Assembly: GCA_013397075.1 (NCBI GenBank)
Contig: VWZS01009934.1
Coordinates: forward strand, 1,178,001-1,242,000
Source of the DNA: Rhabdornis inornatus
Taxonomy: Eukaryota; Chordata; Aves; Passeriformes; Rhabdornithidae
Reading direction: 5' to 3'
DNA length: 64,000 bases
Part shown: one piece after another, positions 14,323 through 24,747 of the stretch
How the letters are laid out: the number at the start of each line of letters is the position of its first letter
Numbering within the stretch: the first letter of the stretch is position 1
Translations under genes and position numbers: made by a program
Notes under the pieces: generated by a model
What the model saw: only the letters and a program-made list of their open reading frames with translations
What the model was told of the DNA's origin: nothing
Databases searched by the model: none

Positions 14323-14328
14323 TTTATT
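14323..14328 (-). terminator. Candidate poly(A) signal for TMEM200C
   Basis: AATAAA on the minus strand (TTTATT on the given strand), about 670 bases after the stop codon and followed by a T-rich stretch. A second AATAAA is at 14161-14156 and others lie near 13.39 kb. An additional AATAAA overlaps the stop codon itself (14995-14990) but is too close to the reading frame to be the expected site. Confidence 0.4.
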
Positions 14329-14994
14329 AAAAAACATCTTTTAACGCTATTAGTCAATACATGTGTAATAATACTTTGATAAAGTATCATGTCGCAATAT
14401 GTATTTTGGATTCAGGAATGTAATGGTTTTAACTAAATCATCAGAGCTCTGTTCTGCTCCAGTCTCTTCTAAACTGTCATTTTTTTCCAGAATTTAAACA
14501 AACTCATTCTTTGTCAAGGTACATCATCCTTAAGGCCTTGCAAACGTTTTAGTAATTGAACCAAAACAAAGAGAGAGCTCAGCTTTCTTTCTGAAGACCA
14601 CGTTGCTTTTGAGCTTTAAAAGGTGCCTGCAGCTTTCAAGCAGTTAGTGTCAAATCAGCAAGAAAGAAATCAGAGGAGAAGAAGGGGCACTTAAAAATCA
14701 AAACAGTAAAGTGCACAGCTATACCATCCAAAATTGTATTATCTGATCCAAAGAACTTGCTGGACTGTGGATATTTAATACAATTTGGCTTGCATGAAAC
14801 ATACAATCACGATTAGACAGAAAGGATTTTCTTTTTTCTTCCTGAAGTCATCTACAGGATCTATGGAATTCAATTTTCAAGGGTAACATAGTGCAGCTCT
14901 TTGGATATTGATTGGTTTCCTAAGTCCACAAGAGATGAAGAAGCGGGGAAGGTGTGGAGGGATGCAAGGTGTCCTCTTGCCATCTCTGTTTTAT
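14323..14994 (-). other. Probable TMEM200C 3' untranslated region
   Basis: Sequence after the TAA stop (14997-14995) down to the first well-placed poly(A) signal. It is AT-rich, has no long frame, and contains a short stem ATACTTT-GAT-AAAGTAT at 14371-14387. The far end is uncertain, because further AATAAA hexamers occur beyond it. Confidence 0.45.
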
Positions 14995-16635
14995 TTAGAT
15001 GTCTGTACTCTCCAGTTCCCCATCCTCCAGCCCTAATGCAGCATGTGACCTAGAAATCATAAAGAGTTTCTCTTTATTTGTGTACTGTCTTTGAGTTTGC
15101 TGGGATTGCTCCCCTGTTTGTTCTCTGCTGGTAGCCTTGAGGGGGTCCGTCTGCTCAACTGGTTCCTCCTCACAGTCCTGAATTTTGCTGGCTGCGGTGT
15201 TGGCAACTGACTCCAAGGAGGTGCCTGCCTCCTCCAAGTGGCTGTAGCCCTTATTGCTGCTGGAAGGCTCAGACTGGGAGCTCTGGGAGTCTGTCCTGGT
15301 GATGGTAGGAGGAGCTGAAGGGGGTGATCCCCCTAGATCTAGAGATTTGGAGTCGCTAGGAGATTCCTTTACCAAGAGGCTGGATTCCAGGACCCTCCTG
15401 ACAGCTGGTGACCGAGGTGGCTCAGGGGAAAGCGGAGGCCTGGCATCAGGCAAGCAGCTGGTGCTCTGCCGCCTGAGAACCAGCTTGTGCCTCCTTGTCC
15501 CACAGCCTCCTTTGATGTGGCTGCTGCTGAGGTCGGTTAGGCTCAGTTCAAACTCCCCCCGTGGGATCTCCTGGGCTCTCCGATCACCAGGTGGTCTCTG
15601 CCAGCCTCCCCCTCCACTGCTGGGCCCCAAGGGCAGGAGGGTGAAGGTGCTCAGTGAAGAGCCGACGATGGAGCTGGCTGTGCTGCACCGCTCACAGCTC
15701 CCCGGTGGGCTGCAGGGAGGGCTGGTGACAGGGTGGCCAGCAAGGGCAGCACGCTCCCGGCAGATGCTGTACACAGCCTCAGCCAGGCTGGGTGGCTGTG
15801 GTGGGCTGCAGAAGGAGGAACGCTGCGGTGAGGACACCAGATCCGGTGGGGAAAGGGAGACACCCAGTCCTGGTGGCCAAGAGCTCTTGGCCAGCATGGC
15901 TGCAGCACCCAGGCCTTCCCCACCAGGCTTTAGCTCCAGGCCCCGGGAGTGCATGTAGTTGACAAAGCCATTGAGAGGGGCTGAGGCCGGGGTGCCTCCA
16001 TCCTTGGCCCGCAGGCTGTGGGCATCAATGACAGTGGAGTAGAGGTCGCGCAGGTTGATGATCTTGGTCTTCTTGTCACGGTTTTCGTGCAACACCGCGT
16101 TGGCGCAGATGAAGAGGAAGATGCCGATGCCCATGATCAGAGGGCCCAGCACCTTCAGCTTGTCCGAATGCAAGTAGCTGGAGAAAAGACGGAACAGGAA
16201 ACCCGTTGAGGCCTGGGGGGAGGAGGAAGTAGGGGCAGACCCAGCGGTGGCAGCAGTGGCAGAGGTGTTGGCTCCAGGGGGTGACTCCAGGCGGATCCCT
16301 GCTCGCACCCTTTCCTGGCTCTGGGAGCGGTTTGTGTGGGTGCCACCTTGTGGTGCTGGGTGCCGGCCCTTGCCAAAGCTGCTTTCTCTGTACACCTGGT
16401 TGGGCTTTGGCCAGTAGCCCACCACAGCCAAGGCGATGCCCACCAGCAGTACCAGGATGCCACAGAAGGCAATGAACCCCGAGAGGGAGCACAGCTTGAG
16501 CTTGCCTTTCACCACCACCACGTCATTCTTGCGCTTCTTTTTGGCCTTGCGTTTGCGTTTGGGGAGTTGGCTCTGGGGTTTCAAGGGGTCCTGTTTCCTG
16601 GCCGAGATCCTCAGGAGGCCTCCAGTGGCAATCAT
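14995..16635 (-). CDS. TMEM200C: Transmembrane protein 200C, complete single-exon coding region
   Basis: A 546-residue protein of the TMEM200 family (DUF2371), identified by its start MIATGGLLRISARKQDP and by strong remembered similarity to human TMEM200C. A basic stretch at residues 25-36 (PKRKRKAKKKRK) precedes DVVVVKGKLKLCS. Hydrophobic helix 1 is at about 50-74, ending GYWPK, and helix 2 at about 162-182, followed by the family block HENRDKKTKIINLRDLYSTV (183-202). Between them is a Ser/Thr/Pro-rich loop with two N-glycosylation sequons, at N102 and N123. The long C-terminal tail is Ser/Pro-rich and low in complexity, ending with the conserved NKEKLFMISRSHA box (520-532). The protein is shorter than the human one (about 620 residues), mainly because the alanine-rich runs of the mammalian tail are absent. 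An in-frame TAG three codons before the ATG (16644-16642) fixes the start; G at -3 gives a fair Kozak context. There is no frameshift. The molecular function is not established for the family; membrane location is inferred from the helices. Confidence 0.96.
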   Translation of the reverse strand: MIATGGLLRISARKQDPLKPQSQLPKRKRKAKKKRKNDVVVVKGKLKLCSLSGFIAFCGILVLLVGIALAVVGYWPKPNQVYRESSFGKGRHPAPQGGTHTNRSQSQERVRAGIRLESPPGANTSATAATAGSAPTSSSPQASTGFLFRLFSSYLHSDKLKVLGPLIMGIGIFLFICANAVLHENRDKKTKIINLRDLYSTVIDAHSLRAKDGGTPASAPLNGFVNYMHSRGLELKPGGEGLGAAAMLAKSSWPPGLGVSLSPPDLVSSPQRSSFCSPPQPPSLAEAVYSICRERAALAGHPVTSPPCSPPGSCERCSTASSIVGSSLSTFTLLPLGPSSGGGGWQRPPGDRRAQEIPRGEFELSLTDLSSSHIKGGCGTRRHKLVLRRQSTSCLPDARPPLSPEPPRSPAVRRVLESSLLVKESPSDSKSLDLGGSPPSAPPTITRTDSQSSQSEPSSSNKGYSHLEEAGTSLESVANTAASKIQDCEEEPVEQTDPLKATSREQTGEQSQQTQRQYTNKEKLFMISRSHAALGLEDGELESTDI

Positions 16636-16677
16636 GGCTGGCTACCAGCACACTGCCCCCCACGGCCACTCCAGCTC

Positions 16678-16700
16678 CTACAGAGAAAGGGAGAAGAGAA
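16678..16700 (-). other. Splice acceptor before the TMEM200C coding exon
   Basis: Reading the minus strand, a pyrimidine run (CTTCTCCCTTTCTCTG) leads to TAG with AG at 16679-16678, so the coding exon would begin at 16677, 42 bases before the ATG. It shows that the single coding exon is preceded by at least one non-coding exon. The call rests on sequence pattern only. Confidence 0.8.
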
Positions 16701-16985
16701 GATGAGAACCAAGGACAAACCTGCAGCACAAGAGATGTCTCTGCTTGCTCTTCCTCCTTTAAAGTCCTGGTAATTAAAACCCTGAACAAAACAGGATGAA
16801 GGTTGACACCAACATGCAGATCTCCCTTGCCCACACAGCTCCTGTGTGTGAGAAAGAAACAAGCAGACCAACAGCATCAGAGCAGCCACTATCCCATTAC
16901 ACTCTTGCCAAACAGCTAGTTAATTACTTTATACTCCAGGTAAATGACAGACCTAGTAGTATCCACTGAATAAACAAGAAAAAAA

Positions 16986-17032
16986 GAAGGAGTTTGCAAA
17001 AACTCCTTCCATTTCAGAAGGAGTTTGCAAAA
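16986..17032. repeat. Inverted repeat plus direct repeat in the inferred TMEM200C intron
   Basis: GAAGGAGTTT (16986-16995), a four-base loop GCAA, and AAACTCCTTC (17000-17009) form a perfect 10-bp stem. The sequence GAAGGAGTTTGCAAAA at 16986 recurs at 17017-17032, so one arm is duplicated and two alternative foldings are possible. Confidence 0.85.
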
Positions 17033-18105
17033 CACCAGAGCTCAGAGGACACCAAGCCCCACTCCCTAATATGTTCTGGGGTTACAGTGCACACTGACTG
17101 TGGTTAATGATGTCATTCAGGATTTGATGGGATGGGAGAAATAAAAGCAGGAATACAGTATAGATATGATCTATAGACATCATCTGTTTCATTACACCAC
17201 TTACACATTACTGGAGGGAGGATTAAACATATTACTTGTCTTGCTTAAATGAGTGGGAAAAGAATTACTGTGAAATGCATAAAGGAAACATTTAAACACT
17301 GGAAAGTGGTGCCATGTGAAAGTTTTTTCCCAGCCATTTGCACTTGATCTGCAATATTAGAAATTCATCTCTTGTGGTTCAGAGGCATCCCTAGTCTGGA
17401 AACGTGTGATGTTCCAGGTAACCGTTATGTAACTCTGACAAATTCAGCCCCCTCCCCCCCACCCTCAAAAAGGGGAGATGGCCGGCAGGTAAGAGATGGA
17501 AAGTCAAATCCTATTAAAGGAGAAGTGAAACCTCATGAGTCACCTGGGGAAACCCTAACGAGTGCTTGCAGGGAAACTGGCAGAGGACTCAACACTGAAC
17601 ATTTGTGGCTTTTGTTTTACTGGACCATCAGAAGTCATCTCTCGGTTCTCGTGATCTGAGCTAAACAACACAGTGTGTAGGAGCATTTCTGCACTATGCA
17701 ATTCCTTTTGGAACCTATTTTTTCATGTGACCGAGAAGCAGGATCCCCTCCCCCTTTTTTCTCTCTATCTTATTATTTTTTTCTTTGACGGGGCAAAAGA
17801 TGACATCACTGAATATAATACGACTCACAAAGTTCAATTAATTGCACTGAAAGGCGATTAAGTAAGCACCAAAAAAAAAAACCTCCCTTGCTTCTCTTTC
17901 ACTGTTCAGCCTTTAAATCTCATCTCTTTTCTCTTCTAATGCCAGAATTGCCACATATGCAGTAATATTGTGTCCCATTTACCCTGTTCATATTTTCCTC
18001 AGAACAAAAAAAAGATGGGTGTTGTCAGCAAGGACGCTGTTAAATTACTCTCCGAGGTACTGCACGCTCAAAACAAAGAGCAGAGATTTCTCTTTCCTAT
18101 CGCTG

Positions 18106-18520
18106 NNNNNNNNNNNNNNNNNNNNNNNNNNNNNNNNNNNNNNNNNNNNNNNNNNNNNNNNNNNNNNNNNNNNNNNNNNNNNNNNNNNNNNNNNNNNNNN
18201 NNNNNNNNNNNNNNNNNNNNNNNNNNNNNNNNNNNNNNNNNNNNNNNNNNNNNNNNNNNNNNNNNNNNNNNNNNNNNNNNNNNNNNNNNNNNNNNNNNNN
18301 NNNNNNNNNNNNNNNNNNNNNNNNNNNNNNNNNNNNNNNNNNNNNNNNNNNNNNNNNNNNNNNNNNNNNNNNNNNNNNNNNNNNNNNNNNNNNNNNNNNN
18401 NNNNNNNNNNNNNNNNNNNNNNNNNNNNNNNNNNNNNNNNNNNNNNNNNNNNNNNNNNNNNNNNNNNNNNNNNNNNNNNNNNNNNNNNNNNNNNNNNNNN
18501 NNNNNNNNNNNNNNNNNNNN
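18106..18520. other. Assembly gap (415 N)
   Basis: An unbroken run of N abuts the CpG island; a further single N is at 18686. Open frames crossing this run are artefacts. GC-rich bird promoters are often missing from assemblies, so the lost sequence is probably GC-rich. The true gap length may differ from 415. Confidence 0.99.
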
Positions 18521-18955
18521 CCGGACCCGCACGCACCACGACCTTGCCCGGCAAAGCCCAAACAGCGCTGTAACACCAGTAACAAGACCCGGCTAAACTC
18601 CTTCCCCGGGTTCGCAGGCGGGACTCAGCGGGCTCCGGCTTGCCGGGACGCCCGGCACCGGCCCGGCCCCGGGGCGCCGCTGGTTNGTGCCGGTGCCGGC
18701 GCTGCGGGCGGAGCGCGGCTCCGCGGCTGCCGGCCGGACCCGGCGCCGTTGCCAAGCGACGGGAGCCGTGACACAGGGAAATTGCGGTAGGGCGGCCACC
18801 GCCCCCGCCACCTGCGCACCTGCGCCCGCCGCCGCCGGCTCGCCCCGCACCCCGGCGGCCCCGCCCGCTCAGACCCCGCCCCGATCGCCGCGACAGCCCC
18901 CGGGCTCCTTTCCACCACTACCGTCCTGGCTGTCTCGTCTTCAGCCGCCTCACCT
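18521..18955. promoter_or_regulatory. CpG island, likely TMEM200C promoter and first exon
   Basis: This is the only long stretch with dense CpG in the window. It starts at the edge of the assembly gap and ends where the sequence turns AT-rich again, near 18.96-19.0 kb. Its place upstream of the TMEM200C coding exon, and the minus-strand donors within it, make it the likely promoter. No TATA box stands out, as is usual for CpG-island promoters. The true left edge is hidden by the gap. Confidence 0.75.
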
Positions 18956-18960
18956 TTGGG
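18948..18960 (-). other. Candidate splice donor of the TMEM200C non-coding first exon
   Basis: The minus strand reads CCCAAAG|GTGAGG, a good vertebrate donor, with the last exon base at 18954 and GT at 18953-18952. Two weaker donors of the form GCAG|GTG lie deeper in the island, at 18819-18818 and 18811-18810. Which one is used depends on the transcription start, which cannot be located from sequence alone. Confidence 0.45.
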
Positions 18961-19015
18961 GTTTTCCCCCGCACCCAAGTTTGCCGGAATGCTTAGGGAG
19001 AAAGTCAAGAAGCAG

Positions 19016-19021
19016 GTGAAG
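19016..19021 (+). other. Possible plus-strand splice donor beside the CpG island
   Basis: AAGCAG|GTGAAG on the plus strand, just outside the island. Such a donor would fit a divergent non-coding transcript from the same promoter, but no acceptor can be assigned and the match may be chance. Confidence 0.2.
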
Positions 19022-20446
19022 AGATGAAGCAAGAGGTTGAAGAAGAAAGTGGCAGCTGACATCCGTCAGTGGTGTCACCCAGAATCTCTCAGTTTCAGCA
19101 AAGAATGGGAAACAATGTTCTCTGTTGAGCTACTTTCTGAAAAGTGATTAAATTGAAGCTATCACCTTAGTGATAGACATAACCTAACCTGTCCCTTCAC
19201 ACTGCTGCACTTATTCTTGGGAGGAGATTGCTGCTGATTGCTTTAGTGAAGTCTTAGTAGAGGTTCGCCATGATCTAGAAAAGCAAATCTCGAGCAGGTT
19301 TTTCAGTAAATACAGAAAACTCATCCTGTGACTTCGAGTTGCTCCTGAATGTACATAGGAGGGTTTGCTGGGGTGGATAGACTGAAAACCTGGGGTTTTG
19401 TACAGTAGCCTTAGAGTTCTCTTGAAGCTGAAGTTTTACCTAGCCTGAGTGAAACCAGCTTTCTTCTACCTCTTGTGTGGAAGACTGTGGGTAAAACAGC
19501 CTGGTAGAAAGCAAAGGGCAATAATGAAAACATTCGTCAAATGATGTTTTTAAAACTGAGGGTTCCAACACAGACTGGGAAAATTTTCAGAGAGGTTATG
19601 CATATTCAATTAAATTGTATGTATTCCAGCCTCAACAATTCTGCAATTCTATGTTCACCCAGACCATGCTATTCTACATCTTTCGCTCCAACCATCAGTG
19701 CCTGGTTTGAGACCAAAGAAATCCTTAAGCTGCACATATGCATTTTAATGTCATTTGCAGTTTGTCTCAGCAAAATCATTTGGGACACATTTTTTGGTAC
19801 ATATATAACTTTTGGTTATGCAACAGGCTTGAAATTTAAGATTTATTATTTAAGAACTTCTTTTAAATATGTTCTTTGAACCCAAGTCTTCTGACATTCA
19901 GTAATTTGCTTTGTGTTCAGCCCAGGCTATCAGAGGAAACCAAACATATCACATCTGTTTCCACTGGAGACCTGTATGACATCAATAATGCAGAATCACC
20001 AGACTCTCCCTGAAAGACTCCCGTGTAAGAGAGAGAGGAAGAACAAGACTGATTTTTTAAAGGGCAAAGAACTCTTTTCCCTATCTGAGTCATATTTTCT
20101 ATTTCTGTCAAACTAAACCATTTTATTTAGCTATCTTCTTTATACAACAGCCCTTTTTTGCCATATTTTCATTGCTAAAGTTTTGAGTGATTGGGCTATC
20201 ATCACATTCACAGTTTTCAAATAACTCTTAGCAAAATGTGTTGTAGGTGAGGCCAAATCCTGGAAAACAAGAAACATGTTCTTGGATGAAAAGCTTCTGA
20301 AGGTGTTGTGCCATGGCAGCTATCAGTGTAATCTTAATTTGCTCTACGTGTTAAGAACCAATTGTATGATGGCAGGCTGAATCCCTTGCAGCAAACTACT
20401 TTGCCAAGTTATGTATCCCTACCTATCCTACAGATTCTTCTTGTTG

Positions 20447-20463
20447 AAAAAAAAAAAAAAAAA
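20447..20463 (+). repeat. A17 homopolymer
   Basis: Seventeen A residues with no recognisable retroposon next to them. Confidence 0.9.
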
Positions 20464-20738
20464 GTTTTGGGGGCTTTAATGAAGCATTTATTTTATTTTT
20501 AGCTGATATGGATTTTTATGTTCCCAGAAGTGGAGTGGTTGCAAAAGGCAGCTTCCCTAATGGTCTGGTTTACTGGTTGCCTGAGTGAATTTGTAACTGT
20601 GTGTTTGCATTGACTACTAAGTACTGCTGGCAGGCTCTGCTCCTGCCTACTTGTATAACTTTCTACATGATGTGCACTTATTAAACTGTGGTGAATGTGA
20701 ATAATTATTAGGAGTCGCAGAGAGTGTATTTGAGCTGG

Positions 20739-20877
20739 TTTTTTTATTTCCCTTTCTCCCTTCTCATTTTTCATTTTTCTTTCCTCCATTCCCCTTCTAC
20801 CTTTCTCATCTCCTTTTCTATCTTCCTTTTCCTTTTCTTTTTCCCTGCTTCCTCTCCTCTCCTCTCCTCTCCTCTCC
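20739..20877 (+). repeat. Polypyrimidine tract ending in CCTCT repeats
   Basis: About 140 bases are almost entirely C and T on the plus strand, ending in tandem CCTCT units (about 20850-20877). The complementary purine strand gives a spurious Glu/Lys/Arg-rich open frame. Such tracts can form triplex DNA, but nothing here shows a role. Confidence 0.9.
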
Positions 20878-23800
20878 AAAAATATCTAAAATTTTAAAAC
20901 ATACACTTGGTTTGGTAGGTTGTTTGTGCATAAGATGATAACCTTTATCTGGTCCTTGTCAGGGCATGCTTCAGTACATCAGTACTGCCATCAGTTTTAG
21001 TATATCCACTTGAATATATTCCATCCCAGGCTGGCTGGGTACCCAGGAGATGTGTAGCCAAGTTAATATATCTCAGCCCTCAGCAGGCTCAAGGTCCAAA
21101 AGCAATTCAAAAGACGACCTAAAGTACTTGGTGTACTTCTCTGAAATATTGTGGCATCTCTGGGTTCCAGATGCAGACCTGCAGTTCCCAGTTTAGCGCT
21201 CCAACAAAACAAAATCAGAGAGAAGGTTCTTACTTGTTATAAGTGCAATCTGAACACCAGATAAAAAAGACAAATATGAAAAGGATTCTTAGCGTAGTAT
21301 TAAAAGTATAGGAGAGACATTTTGCATAGGTTTCCGGTTTTCCCCAGTAACTTTACAATTTCCTAGGCACAGAGTAATGGAAGTACAGAATGGTCATGGC
21401 TGTCTTAACTTTCACCCTGCTAGCAGAATGAGTTCCAGTCATAACAGTAGCTCTAGCCTGAAAGTCCATTTTTAAGCTACAAATAATAGCTTACTTAGCT
21501 ATTTTTAATTAGCTAATTTATTGCATTAATAAAAACATGAGCTGATATGCATTTTCTACATATGCTTCACAGTATATTATGCTAAATGCCAAGGTTTCCT
21601 GAGTCTTTACTGCTGGAATTCATAGCTTGATCTTACTCGATAGCTGGGAAAGTTGTAAGAGCATCACTCCAAGTCTGGCCACTGTTCTCAGAGGGGTGAG
21701 TGGTTTGGGGTTTTTTTTTCTAATCTTAGCCTCATATACTTTGTTTGTTTGCTTGCTTGTTTCCCATGGCAGTAGAAATTCTGATATGATTAATGGTGGA
21801 GACTCTGGTATAATTGATGATGATTTGATAACAAATGCAGAGGAAAAGAGCAGCATTGAGGATGAACCATGAGAAATCATTCTCACTGAGAAAATATATG
21901 TTTTAATTCCTTACAAACCTGCATCAAACACAGTGAAACTGCATTGTGTACTAGATTCATCCAGCTTATTTGACATGTGGTAAAATCAGAGGCAACTTTG
22001 CTTTTCATTGTGTAGCAAGTCTGGATCTAGATAATTTGCTGAGAGGGAATGGCAATTTGCATGTCTGTTCTTCTTTCAGAATTAATTACAGCAGACATAC
22101 ACATTTCTGGGAATGTTTGCCTGGGTAAAGTAATACACAGCCATAAATTCTGGTGATTGAAAGGTAAAGGGAATTAATGTTTTCAGATGAACAAGCTTTT
22201 TCACAAAAAAGAAAAAAATAATGAAAGGAATTACTAGTTTATCTTACTCAAGTTCTTACTGTCATTGTCTATTAAAATATTTTTATTTTTGAGGCATTAA
22301 TTACACTAACCATTTTATAAATATATGTATTTTAATTGACATCTGGTGAAAGACTTGAAACTAGAGGAGACAGAATGTGAATCGCTCCCGGGTCAGTTGT
22401 GACATATTGCAGGAAGCCTGTGATGGTCACACCTGGAGGTTATGAGTCATGCTCAGGGGCAGATGTCACTCACTTTCCTTTAGATGTTCTGTGCTTGACT
22501 TCTCAGTCAAAAGAAGCAGGAGCTATTCAGCCATGTTATTTGCATTCACTTTTGATTTGTTGGTTCAAGACAACTGCAAGTAACTGCAAAAAATTGTGTG
22601 TGTTATTTGAAGACAAAACCACATAAAAGCTAATCAGGAAAATCTCCCAAACTTCTTGCCTGGAAGGGAAGAGCAGTGCAGAATTTCCCCCAAATAATTG
22701 AAATTACTACTCTTTTAAATTTATTTTTTCAGGTCGTTCTCCTTCTGCTTCTCTTGGTGCTGTATGATATAAGCTCTTTCAGATGGAGACCATCCCAAAG
22801 CTTCTTGACGCTATCTCCAATGAGATATGCATGTAAAATTGTTTCAATTGTTTAGAATCTTCTTATTTTTTGGACATTTTTTGTTGTTTATTGAAAATCC
22901 AAGCAAATTATGTGAATGTGCATTTTGTAAAGTTCATAAAATAGCTTATTTTATCTTCTAGCCTTCAAATCAGTATCTGGAGTCATTAGGAAAGCACTAG
23001 CCTATGAGAAATAATGCCAAATCATATTGGAGAGGGGATTGAAATATTTTTTTTTGTTACATACTACATTAAAAGTACACTACATGCATGCAAAAACACT
23101 TGTTTGTAGGAAGGGAACATTAGAATGAATCAATAACCTCTGGCTCCTCCTGTCTTTTTTTCATCTAGGACAGTAAGTGTTAGAGAGGTTTTAAGCCTTG
23201 GTAATTTAAAATTCTGTATGTTCAAAAATAAACTTGATACCAGCATTTTTGCAACTCTGTGCAAAGGTTTTTTCATCAAAGAGAAAGATGGTCCTGCCTG
23301 TTATCTGCTTTGCTCATTACGAGTCCCAATATCAGAGTCCTGGCGATATGAAAACAGCTCAAAGAAGTGATCGGGAGGAAAGGTGAGCAGTTTGCCTCCT
23401 CCATGTGGGGATAGGACATCCATGGAGTAGAGTTAGTCCATCCAGTCCATGAGCTGGGTTAGTCAACCACAAGGAGCCACCATCACACAGACACCAACTA
23501 TTTTACAAGTATTCTACAATTTCAATTATATCAATGTTTCCCCCTGTTTCTTGGGGATGCACCTGCTCCTTCCCAGCATTTCCTCAGGCTGCTAGGGAAC
23601 AGGGCTGCCTTTTCATTATACAGAATACACAGTGCCAGTGTCAGCTGGGGAAATTCCTGACTGGTCTGGTGAGACACTGAAACAAAGCAAGCAATCATAA
23701 TCACATTTGGAATTAATATTAAAATGACTTGCAGTAATCCGCATGGAAACAGTCTATCAGTCAGGAGAATGAAACACTGATTGCATCCTTTCTTTTTTAA

Positions 23801-24702
23801 GCAGAGGTTTCCTCAGACCAGCACTCCCTACATACTTACATGCTTGTGCAGTTTGGTAGGTGTTTTGCCCTACATTATTAAAGGATTAACTTAGCATTTA
23901 ATAAATTGAAACTATCACAGTATTTTTTTTGTATGCTGTCAAGAGAGATTAACCCAAATTTTTGACCTGTTTTTTTGTTTTGTGGTTTCCCTTCCTCCAC
24001 GATCTGCAGTGTTTTACTCTACACTAGACTTGTCGTCACTGTGGAGAGACAATAAGTTAACATAGAGTACTCATTCAATAGAAATAGTTGTTAAGGTCTA
24101 TTTTTAAGGTCGGTTTTCCCCAATGAATTGTGAATGTCCTTTAAGATTCATTGTTATCAGTATCAGAGTAATACAAAACCTGCTCAAAACTCAAGGTCAA
24201 ACTCAAGGTTTAATGGTACATGGGAACATGAAGGAACACAAAAACATATTTAGGACTCTTGTATGAATTGTTGTGTTGCCATAAGAAGAGTCATCTTGTT
24301 TCTGCCAGCTCTTTTGCAGCTTCTCTATAGGAAACAGTCTTTAGGGTAAAGTAAATAGCTCTTCTTAGAGCACTTCTTAAACGTGAAAGGTGCTTTTACT
24401 AATCAGCACATGTGTGAACAGCCTGGGGATTTCTCGTGTCTGATAGGAGCTAAACCCTTCCCAGACTAAGGGCAGCACAAAAGTGAGCTGTAGAGTTCTT
24501 TGAGCTCCTCCATGCTCTGGACCCAAGGGTCTGGGTCAGTATGCTGATACATTTTCTCTTCAGTTACGCTTAAGTTGTGTTTTGAATCATTATGGTTGTC
24601 AAAAGAAGCAAAGAATATTTTCATAAATAACAGTGAACTTTGCCCTAAAGTAGTAGAATGGTGATTTAACAGTGATTAGAAGGTGTTAAGTCCTAAAAGT
24701 AG

Positions 24703-24747
24703 ACAGAAATAAAAGCTCTTATTCAGAACTAGAGCTTTTATTTCTGT
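24703..24747. repeat. Perfect 17-bp inverted repeat (hairpin)
   Basis: ACAGAAATAAAAGCTCT (24703-24719) and its exact reverse complement AGAGCTTTTATTTCTGT (24731-24747) are separated by 11 bases. Exactly 16 bases outside each arm there is a further matching TAAGT / ACTTA pair, so the symmetry extends imperfectly to about 24.68-24.77 kb. It could be the remnant of a short inverted-repeat transposon, a microRNA-like hairpin, or a cruciform-forming palindrome. Sequence alone cannot decide. Confidence 0.85.

Larger units (their letters stand above)
16678..18953 (-). other. Inferred 5' UTR intron of TMEM200C
   Basis: The segment between the acceptor at 16678 and the best minus-strand donor at 18953-18952 is read as one intron of about 2.3 kb, including the 415-base gap. 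It has no supported coding sequence. It holds a compact inverted repeat near 17.0 kb, an AP-1-like TGAGTCA next to an E-box CACCTG at 17536-17546, and a CRE-like TGACATCA at 17801-17808. These motifs are short and may be chance. If one of the alternative donors at 18811 or 18819 is used, the intron is about 140 bases shorter. Confidence 0.5.

Noticed and set aside
15254..15958. 234-codon open frame on the plus strand
   Set aside because: It lies fully antisense to the TMEM200C coding exon and is explained by GC-rich codon composition; it has no recognisable domain or separate promoter.
16076..16889. Several other open frames over the N-terminal half of TMEM200C and just upstream
   Set aside because: They are out-of-frame or antisense shadows of the real coding exon.
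17968..18755. Open frames of 154-236 codons across the gap
   Set aside because: Most of their length is unknown bases, so they carry no coding evidence.
20499..20879. Glu/Lys/Arg-rich minus-strand frame
   Set aside because: It is the translation of the purine strand of a polypyrimidine simple-sequence tract.
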